A stretch of 64,000 bases of DNA, taken from assembly GCA_020628645.1 (NCBI GenBank), contig JAHDES010000013.1, positions 42,174-106,173 on the forward strand, written 5' to 3'. The notes below the pieces were generated by a model. That model did not search any database, was not told the DNA's origin, and saw only the letters and a list, made by a program, of their open reading frames with translations. The stretch is from Saprospiraceae bacterium. Its GTDB lineage: Bacteria > Bacteroidota > Bacteroidia > Chitinophagales > Saprospiraceae. Both the position numbers and the translations under genes were made by a program. Numbering within the stretch: position 1 is the stretch's first letter; the number at the start of each line of letters is the position of its first letter. Shown here piece by piece: positions 60,501 to 64,000 of the stretch.

Positions 60501-60687
60501 ATTAGAGTGGGCTATTTATAGTCGCTGGGGCGAACGCATTTTTGAAACGACTGATCTCGATGGTAAATGGGATGGAACACACTTGGGCGAACCTGTTTCA
60601 CCAGATGTATATGGGTACTGGGTACGTGCTATTTGTGATGATGGGCAAGAATTTTACCGCCAGGGTAATGTGACGGTGATTCGATAA
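51559..60687 (+). CDS. 3,042-residue T9SS type B surface protein with PKD and tandem calcium-loop units
   Basis: The third gene of the cassette encodes a huge exported protein. The signal peptide ends at residue 42 (TAQA), followed by SHIVGGELYYTC, the common N-terminus of large Bacteroidota gliding-type proteins (about 43-330). A PKD domain (about 340-420) follows. Six copies of a roughly 204-residue two-domain unit come next: five in tandem (about 573-1590), each with a loop like DLNGDGILDMC, and one further on (about 1835-2035) after PKD domains. More PKD/Ig-like domains (FIWDFG, YVWNFGD, YSWDFGDGETAEG) fill the rest. The last 90 residues (VFFPNAFTPNGDGENDFLQL...YSRWGERIFETTDLDGKWDGT...DVYGYWVRA) are a type B sorting domain. 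It is probably a secreted adhesin or filament-forming protein exported by the T9SS with its PorP partner. ATG 51592 is an alternative start. Confidence 0.9.
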   Translation: MNSINTSQFSVMTKRITTLYHFYKKNLYLFILLFIGSFTAQASHIVGGELYYTCLGNDQFEITLTIYRDCATGQAPFDDPAYLGIFEGLNDTYLRTENLQLGAISPPTPLSILDPCLEVEDDVCIHSTVYRDTINLPFRPGGYKLAYQRCCRNGAIVNITQPTETGATYTAEINEESLNSCNSAAVFYNPTGDVNGWPPIFICQGIDIEFDHSAIDPDGDSLVYKLCTPYLGANSSPTGSRPVQPSNPPYDTINYEMGYGPEDMLGNLDAPFSIDPQTGMLSGRPQFFGQYVVGICVEEYRNGVLISTTRRDFQYIVGQCNQIQSQIGNPNVLCDTLTVEFENTSQFAGDFIWDFGVPGIDTDVSTEENPTYTYPDTGTYTVMLISEPGDECTDTLFWDIYLKVTEIEIEYTAEVFKCDDGILIATNNLTTPTTGLSFEWYVDGVLTSTDEHPQFPLADTGQDIEVTLVATDQDGCSRSQTTTIRNSDVPNGIFRDTITACRGDLVDLFANAFPLPNIDYTWSPATGLNNPNTINPTFIADNSILYTLTTTSPANPGCSIQRERFVQVSDIEDLQIEAELLNQATGETSIFTDESTIVACEGEVVTLSVTNVDINVTTYFWYDENGNVIATSSELLFNPNQGSTTVVLEVFDEFGCFATKEIEIIANPVNVQIEEITNPGSGSGLSDLNGDGILDICVGNTSFLSITNLDANDMNMYTWSGDTGLFSAGFDNNLTPEVIATIPGIYNLTLTATNQDGCSADIPVTIEVHETPVIDIAVELTNTSTMTTTTITDQDIVTVCGGESAELVLTSTTILDDNYTILWTDSSGNPLGNSDQITHNADGTITYFVTVSNDVGCMAETSITIQGSPIEIVIEETDNDPTNGSGLADLNGDGILDMCPNDVSALTVTSLDPTDDNTYSWSGDIQLIDGNTSDNPNPTINASQAPGVYTLILTTSNQFPDCERVDTVQIEIHDLPVIDIAVDITDNTTMTTTTVTDQDVVTVCGGESAVLSITSTTTIDNDFTISWTDSDGNPLGDMPSLTHNTDGTIVYTATITNEVGCTVSSMITVQGSPIEIVIEETDDDPTNGSGLSDLNGDGTLDMCPGDISTLTVTSLDPTDDNTYSWSGDTQIISGNISDNPNPTIIAPQVGGIYTLVLTTSNQFPDCNRVDTVLVEVHAIPEIDITAAVIDTLTNDTLFFTSADTIRVCEDQVALLSLVGINGTIDQDATVEWCILDDDGELVEGIPGDQILSVTPFGTKVYTVKIDDVGCTASTEIVLTGSPVEISILETDGDAATGDPNLTDIDGDGDLDLCVGDVASLNVESLDPTDVNTYQWTGDVQILNDATSPTPTVQSNTAGVYNLTIEAVNQYGCNTIDQVIVEIHDLPTIDLDALFTNSNGETTATHTGEDEIVNCEEDLMTLTLTSTTTLSSDLTITWLENGNPIAGESNPTITLNPDGSVMYTVVISDQFGCSTESSITVNGSPVDITIQEITTDTDGDGNPDLDVNGDGIIDLCIGTDLTLNTINNDANQVVEYLWSADPTVSVLPPNASNPTITVTQFGTYNIYLATENQWGCTRLDTIPISVTDPGEPVDFTYFQDCAGLSVNFTTNTINYEYYVWNFGDNNATIVGQVNPSYTYPAPGMYTVSLTPLPGLPCDLPTYTEVVEVESSVINLDFTYEYEDCGVDGVTIRFTDQSTSGNGTINCDWNFTYDGTNQNAGGPSPILELSSSTSLSVTKTVTDETGCSGSSTEVLDIILITPISHDDPIIHCPDGLPFGLNPNPVAGHVYTWDNGLGTTPNPTVDPEVSTTYCVTITDSNGADVCSHSQCIDVFVPADINLALEATGTVTGDFDIDSAADTTTITSCENEVITISNTTTLTSTDIASIEWTPDPNTGNTSLEVNPDGSQTYCVTVTDIYGCSATKCITVEGGPVDITIEETSETDVNGTVTGILNSDGTIDMCLGSPFTFEVENNNPNHVLSYSWTGDPIIQAGTENSANPVLDPAEEGVYTIYLETMNQFGCIQLDTFPVTVVDPNRAIDFDFVKQCDGITIDFTNNGNPDFDYIWTITNSNGGIVAIFDDYNVTMALPLIDTYTVSLEVDVNVGCLETATDQVIIQLPILTADFEYDYLDCGPDGATVQFVNTSINPENNTQFVIFHVGDTEYEGETLEFTFTQDTVIDVYVTILTTTGCEASSEPIALDVDLIEEIPLASPNIHCQNDGPIALNPDGDVSYDYQWDNGLGTAMNPMVDPEMTTTYCVTITNNSGSLPCSLVQCTTVEVADEILLTVTDDFTTNCVDTADLFVAGNLPNLTYEWFEGSNSIGTGGNITVYPSGEITYTVVATDGDSGCTESANVTVTGTGLNVSLDDLVYICQDDTGTIGVQNDDPNDELTIQWEANDHFTLSTDLTSAEVTVNTSEPFTDTFYVSITNQYNCTTTDSIIVIVLGSVQQPEWGQCEGLDITFITEDDPNAATYSWDFGDGETAEGVINPVHTYAEEGTYTVTMSLPNGDKCDGALSFEVEVVADPLAALSFESDHEDCSDVGVVNFLNVSHTGNLGTITDYAWDFEDYGTSSMENPTVTVMESDTINATLVITTAAGCQDSIDTEVPVLLINQEVILANINDCIDYEVDLNPNNADYPNYTFAWQALDGENPTVNVVEGQTTYTVTITDDTYGCTSEQEVTVENHPLINLQTPEDSTACKEEDILVAANSTEFVNFVWTNNVEDTISTSAMATVTTGDGSIPQEYMVTATDNFGCEESGTFIMDNQELILEMATEGFVCNENEVIQPTIVPGPLSSDDFIIYDWDNDDYPESISDPTAALPIFSPPASTNYFLDAVNQYGCEYSNEFYVYVSDLSADIFGEVVGPSGDIYVDRTYELSVLLADNYDYLWEGHGVDPNNNSGNMISFTPTEAGDHTYTVTITELGGLGEPETDCEIQIAITITVLNRLCDDPYVFFPNAFTPNGDGENDFLQLHFFPSHVVELEWAIYSRWGERIFETTDLDGKWDGTHLGEPVSPDVYGYWVRAICDDGQEFYRQGNVTVIR
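53276..56330 (+). repeat. Five tandem ~610-bp coding repeats
   Basis: Units start near 53276, 53875, 54487, 55099 and 55718. Units two and three are the most alike, with VIDIAVxxTxxxTMTTTTxTDQD.VTVCGGESA and IEIVIEETDxDPTNGSGLxDLNGDG in both, which indicates a relatively recent duplication. A sixth, diverged unit lies at about 57060-57660. Confidence 0.85.
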
Positions 60688-60696
60688 TGGTGTTTT

Positions 60697-60731
60697 AAGA
60701 CGTTTCAAGTTAATCAAACTTGAAACGTCTT
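60697..60731 (+). terminator. Hairpin after the type B giant gene
   Basis: Perfect 15-base arms (60697-60711 and 60717-60731) with a five-base loop right after the stop. There is little T-run on the plus strand, but a second hairpin follows at once. Confidence 0.6.
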
Positions 60732-60749
60732 CTGATAAAATTAACATAA

Positions 60750-60786
60750 AAAAAGCCGAGGATATTGAATTATCCTCGGCTTTTTA
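60750..60786. terminator. Bidirectional intrinsic terminator
   Basis: Perfect 12-base arms AAGCCGAGGATA (60753-60764) and its complement (60771-60782) around TTGAAT, with A-run before and T-run after. It can serve the T9SS cassette on the plus strand and tatA on the minus strand. Confidence 0.92.
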
Positions 60787-60816
60787 GGTTTTTTGGTAGA
60801 ATAATGGAGTAGCCGC

Positions 60817-61035
60817 TTAGCTATTATTGCTGATTTGCTTTTGATCTGCTTCTTTCATTCCTTCTTTAATTTCAGATTCAATAGAAGCACGGGCATTATT
60901 AAATTCCTTAATGCCTTTTCCTAATCCTCGCATGAGCTCAGGAATTTTACGTCCACCAAAAAGCAACAAGATGACAAAAAGTATAATGAAAACTTCAGGG
61001 CCACCTGGTATACCGATTAAATAAATTGCATCCAT
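60817..61035 (-). CDS. tatA: Twin-arginine translocase subunit TatA/E
   Basis: The 72-residue protein has the TatA design: a short periplasmic N-terminus, one membrane helix (about 12-26, [17 protein letters not shown]), the FGG hinge, and an amphipathic helix with [19 protein letters not shown] (30-48) followed by a charged tail. TatA forms the pore or weakens the membrane for export of folded proteins with twin-arginine signals, together with TatC and often TatB. No tatC is in this window. It follows the bidirectional terminator and is transcribed as a separate short gene or after the dioxygenase gene (162 bp apart). Confidence 0.93.
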   Translation of the reverse strand: MDAIYLIGIPGGPEVFIILFVILLLFGGRKIPELMRGLGKGIKEFNNARASIESEIKEGMKEADQKQISNNS

Positions 61036-61197
61036 AATTAGATTGATTTATGATAAACATATTTACAAATAAATAATATCTGTAGTAATGCTTATAGATT
61101 TCATAATAAAGTTAAGAAATAATCAGTGGTATAACAAAGCTCCAAGGATAACTTCTACTCTTTTGACATAAAAAAAACAGCTAAGTTTAATATTACC

Positions 61198-62154
61198 CTA
61201 CTTTTTTAATCCAATTTCTCGTAAACGCTCATCTAAATATTCGCCTGCCGTAATGGGCTCATAATGTAATGGATTGTCATTAGTAACACATTTATCTAAG
61301 CAAGTTAAATCCATCGTACTACGTGGGTGCAAGAAAAAAGGAATCGACAAACGAGGTAAATGCCACATTTCGCGGGGTGGATTTACGACGCGATGTGTTG
61401 TTGATTTGAGGTAATTATTGGTCAAACGTTGTAGCATATCACCCACATTAATTACGATTTCATCTTCTTCTGGTGTAATAGGCATCCATTCATCATCCAT
61501 ATTTAATAATTGCAAACCACCTGCAGAAGCTCCTACTAAAAGGGTAATCAAATTAATGTCTTCATGTTGCTCTGCACGAATCGCCGAATCTGGTTCTTTC
61601 GTAATAGGAGGGTAGTGGATTGCACGAAGGATACTATTCCCATTATGGATTTTATCATCGAAATAATTTTCTCCTAAGTCCAAATAAATGGCAATCGCTT
61701 TTAATAAATGTGCCCCTGCTTCTTCGAAGGCACTATACAAAGACGTACCAGTATTGGTGAAGTCAGGCATTTCTGTAACAGCAACATTATCTGGATATTC
61801 ACTTTTGATTGGATCATCATCGGCAACGGTTTGTCCAATTTGAAAGAATTCTTTTAAATCGGCTACTTCTGATTGCTTCGCATGTTCTTTTCCAAAGGAA
61901 GTATAACCTCGTTGACCTGCAAGACCAGCGATTTCATACTGTCGTTTTGTACCAACAGGAAGTCCAAAAAAGGATTTAGAAGTAGAATAGAATTTATCAA
62001 TCAGTGCTTTAGGAATACCGTGATTTTTTACGCCAACAAACCCAATGTTGTGAAAAGCTTGTCCTAGCTCTTGTACAAATTCAGCACGTTCAGCTTCGTT
62101 TCCGTGAACAAATTTTGATAAATCGACAACAGGTATATTTCTTTTTGATGCCAT
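61198..62154 (-). CDS. 2-oxoglutarate/Fe(II) dioxygenase of the isopenicillin N synthase-like family
   Basis: The 318-residue protein has the two family parts: a DIOX_N-type N-terminal region (NIPVVDLSKF..., IGFVGVKNHGIPKALIDKFYSTSKSFFGLP at about 6-66, then GQRGYTSFGKEHAKQSEVADLKEFFQIG) and a 2OG-Fe(II) oxygenase core. The iron ligands are His197 and Asp199 in EQHEDIN and His254 in STTHRVV; the 2-oxoglutarate-binding pair is Arg268-x-Ser270 in PRLSIPFF. Enzymes of this type hydroxylate or oxidise small molecules using oxygen and usually 2-oxoglutarate. Its substrate cannot be told from sequence, and the neighbours (tatA, a serine hydrolase) give no pathway. Isopenicillin N synthase itself is not implied, since no peptide synthetase is near. 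Confidence 0.88.
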   Translation of the reverse strand: MASKRNIPVVDLSKFVHGNEAERAEFVQELGQAFHNIGFVGVKNHGIPKALIDKFYSTSKSFFGLPVGTKRQYEIAGLAGQRGYTSFGKEHAKQSEVADLKEFFQIGQTVADDDPIKSEYPDNVAVTEMPDFTNTGTSLYSAFEEAGAHLLKAIAIYLDLGENYFDDKIHNGNSILRAIHYPPITKEPDSAIRAEQHEDINLITLLVGASAGGLQLLNMDDEWMPITPEEDEIVINVGDMLQRLTNNYLKSTTHRVVNPPREMWHLPRLSIPFFLHPRSTMDLTCLDKCVTNDNPLHYEPITAGEYLDERLREIGLKK

Positions 62155-62298
62155 AAGGAATCGTTTTTTGTGTTTTTAAATTGATAACTCACAAATTTAA
62201 GGAATTCACTTGAAATCTCCTTATAAATAGATGTTAATAAAATGTGGATAACTTTGATTTTTCATTAATGTAGGATACGTTAGGTTTGTTCAAAGTGT

Positions 62299-63810
62299 TT
62301 ACTCATTCACTCTTTTGGTAAACATCTTATGTACAATCGTCCATTTCCCCATTATTTTTGTTAACATAAAATAGTCGATATAGGGCGTTTTACTTTTTGG
62401 ATGGGAGATTTGTACTTTCGCGACAGCGATGTCATTTTCATAATCAATATTGATTATTTTTCCTACTTCTCCTGTTGGAATGCCTTCTTTAGTATCTTCA
62501 ATATAAGCCTCGCCACTCCATATTTTTAAATTGCCTTCTTTGATGTAATAAAGATTTAAATCAGGATGAAACGCTTTTTTTAACCGATTGGGTTGTCCGT
62601 TGGTAGAACCTTCAATATAATCAATGAGGGTGGCAGTGATCTGTTCTATTTCTGAAGATTCTTTTGTTGAGGCATACGCATTTAAACGATCCGAATATTC
62701 ATTAAGCATAATTTTTGAAAGGGCATCTAATACATTTTTTCTAAGCTTTCGCGCATCTCTATCTAAAATATAAACCGAAATAGACGTATTAATAGCAGGA
62801 AAATGCATCATCACTGTTCCCCAAAATCCACCATGCCCATAAGCTTTCATTCCATGATAGGTGCTTTCTGACAGACCTAAGTAATAAGGATTTTGTGCCG
62901 TTTCTTTGGTAGGAATATAAGTGAAAATTAAATTCTGAATCGCTTTATCTTTGACGATTTTCCCATTAAAAAAATGGTTAACAAAAAGGGCTAAATCTTT
63001 CGTTGGACATGCAATTCCTCCGCCTCCATATAAATCCCAAGAAACATCCATCTTATAAGAATCCCAATTTTTCTCGCCCCAATATTGGTGCACCAGTTCT
63101 TTCGTTCCACTTGGTTTATCTTCTAAAGTAGGAAACCATGTATTTTGAATATCTAATTCTTCATACTTGAGTAGTTGTCGCATGGCATCGTAAAAAGGAA
63201 GTTGGGTAGCATTTTCTATAATCTCCGTTAATAATAAATAATTCGCATCGGCATAACTAAATTGCTCCCCCGCTTTTCCCAGTGGATCGCCCACTTCAGT
63301 AGCTAGTTTCAATTGTTCCTCTCTCGTCCAACGGTACATCGGATTTTTATCCTTATGTTCTATGTATTCTTTATTCGCATAATCCTCAATTCCACTCGTA
63401 TGCGACAAAAGATGTTGTATTTGAATGCTTTTTAAATCGTAGCCATCTTTTTCAAAAAGTGTTTTGGATTTAGGAGAAATGAGTTTTTCAATAGCTTGAT
63501 CTATCGTTATTTTTCCTTCTTCTACTAAGCTCAAAATGGTAGCAGCGACATAGGTTTTGATGCTACTTGCAATTAAAGCGGGTTGATCTGGGGATAATTT
63601 CGATTTTGAATTTTGATCCGAATAACCACTTGCTCCACTCCAAGAGATATTTTTTTCAGGTGCTTCCACATGAACCATTATGCCTATGGCTTCAGGATGC
63701 GCTTGATAAATAGAATCTAAAACGTTTTGAAATTGTTGCTCTAGTGTAGATTGAGCGTAAAGCGTACTAGTACAACAAAAAAGTAATAATGCGATGGTGA
63801 GGTTTTTCAT
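62299..63810 (-). CDS. Exported serine hydrolase (beta-lactamase/DD-peptidase fold) with lumazine-binding-like C-terminal domain
   Basis: I place the start at the ATG at 63810 (503 residues), because it gives a signal peptide (MKNLTIALLLFCCTSTLYAQ) and the longer reading frame runs through a palindromic element. The catalytic domain (about 25-375) has the SxxK motif SSIK with Ser82 and Lys85, a YAD variant of the YxN motif at 186-188 (FSYADANYLLL), LLSHTSGIEDY at 134-144 and GHGGFWGT for the third motif. The last 115 residues (TATLIDYIEG...LYYIKEGNLKIWSG...YFMLTKIMGKWTIVHKMF) look like the NTF2-type 'putative lumazine-binding' domain common behind such hydrolases in Bacteroidota. It is probably periplasmic and acts on esters, peptides or cell-wall fragments; true beta-lactamase activity is doubtful. 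Confidence 0.85.
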   Translation of the reverse strand: MKNLTIALLLFCCTSTLYAQSTLEQQFQNVLDSIYQAHPEAIGIMVHVEAPEKNISWSGASGYSDQNSKSKLSPDQPALIASSIKTYVAATILSLVEEGKITIDQAIEKLISPKSKTLFEKDGYDLKSIQIQHLLSHTSGIEDYANKEYIEHKDKNPMYRWTREEQLKLATEVGDPLGKAGEQFSYADANYLLLTEIIENATQLPFYDAMRQLLKYEELDIQNTWFPTLEDKPSGTKELVHQYWGEKNWDSYKMDVSWDLYGGGGIACPTKDLALFVNHFFNGKIVKDKAIQNLIFTYIPTKETAQNPYYLGLSESTYHGMKAYGHGGFWGTVMMHFPAINTSISVYILDRDARKLRKNVLDALSKIMLNEYSDRLNAYASTKESSEIEQITATLIDYIEGSTNGQPNRLKKAFHPDLNLYYIKEGNLKIWSGEAYIEDTKEGIPTGEVGKIINIDYENDIAVAKVQISHPKSKTPYIDYFMLTKIMGKWTIVHKMFTKRVNE

Positions 63811-63860
63811 AATGTTTTTTTTTATAGTTCTTAGACAAAAACCGTGATTTGGATTTTTTC

Positions 63861-64000
63861 TCGTTGTCGGCGGCGTCGAGCCTTGACAACGAAGAAGGAG
63901 GTTTCTAGGAGGTGAAGCTACTCCAAGTAGCTGTTTAACAGCTACTTGGAGTAGCTTCACCTCCTAAGACCACCCATAATAATTGCAAGGGCTCGACGCC
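63861..64000. repeat. GC-rich nested palindromic element at the window edge
   Basis: The outer ends GGCGTCGAGCC.TTG (63872-63885) and CAAGGGCTCGACGCC (63986-64000) are reverse complements. Inside is a perfect 30-base inverted repeat with a single central base (63906-63935 and 63937-63966). The left part also contains TCGTTGTC (63861-63868) pairing with GACAACGA (63885-63892). The element is richer in G and C than its surroundings. It may continue beyond position 64000. It has the look of a small non-autonomous mobile element; it lies upstream of the serine hydrolase gene. Confidence 0.7.

Noticed and set aside
61198..62154. Antibiotic biosynthesis by an isopenicillin N synthase
   Set aside because: Only the general dioxygenase fold and iron ligands are supported; there is no peptide synthetase or other pathway gene nearby.
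63811..63960. Longer N-terminus for the serine hydrolase (ATG at 63960)
   Set aside because: The extra 50 codons run through the palindromic element and hide the good signal peptide starting at 63810.

Overview
The window is AT-rich and reads as one chromosomal segment of a Bacteroidota bacterium, most likely of the Saprospiria type. The evidence is a PorP/SprF-type outer-membrane protein, C-terminal type A and type B secretion (T9SS) sorting domains, SprB and GEVED repeats, Bacteroidota-style promoters (TTG or TTTG, a spacer, then TAnnTTTG) and weak Shine-Dalgarno sites. The genus cannot be fixed from the sequence. I see no tRNA, rRNA, CRISPR array, transposase or integrase.

Layout. Positions 1-11,518 hold mostly ordinary genes: an exported SH3-like protein, rsmG, metF, a secreted M14 carboxypeptidase, a lipoprotein with a poly-lysine tail, a di-haem cytochrome c peroxidase, an OmpA/TSP3 protein and an RlmI-like methyltransferase. 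Positions 11,979-35,710 are the striking part: three tandem genes in the same direction for exported, cysteine-rich proteins of about 2,540 residues. They share one domain order and end in a GEVED domain with no recognisable T9SS sorting domain. They are mosaics: gene 1 resembles gene 2 at both ends and gene 3 in the middle, with a 247-bp stretch identical between genes 1 and 3.

Positions 35,931-47,000 hold an SprB-repeat protein with a type A sorting domain, a secreted acetylxylan-esterase-like enzyme, a mitochondrial-type citrate synthase and a large FG-GAP/ASPIC-UnbV lipoprotein. Positions 47,920-60,687 form a three-gene T9SS cassette: a PorP/SprF protein (TTG start), a TPR/OmpA-like protein and a 3,042-residue cell-surface protein with a type B sorting domain. 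The first two are probably dedicated partners for export or anchoring of the third. The window ends with tatA, a 2-oxoglutarate/Fe(II)-type dioxygenase and a serine hydrolase of the beta-lactamase/DD-peptidase fold.

Between the genes there are repeated long, often nested, inverted repeats (3,237-3,375; 5,926-6,040; 19,634-19,812; 35,773-35,929; 40,256-40,303; 47,739-47,802; 63,861-64,000). Two of them, 44 kb apart, share sequence and each lies just upstream of an exported-protein gene. They look like small dispersed palindromic elements or regulatory hairpins that ordinary gene annotation does not explain. About half of the window's coding capacity is given to very large exported proteins, which suggests a surface-active lifestyle (adhesion, gliding or prey contact), but no function of the three giants can be read directly from sequence.
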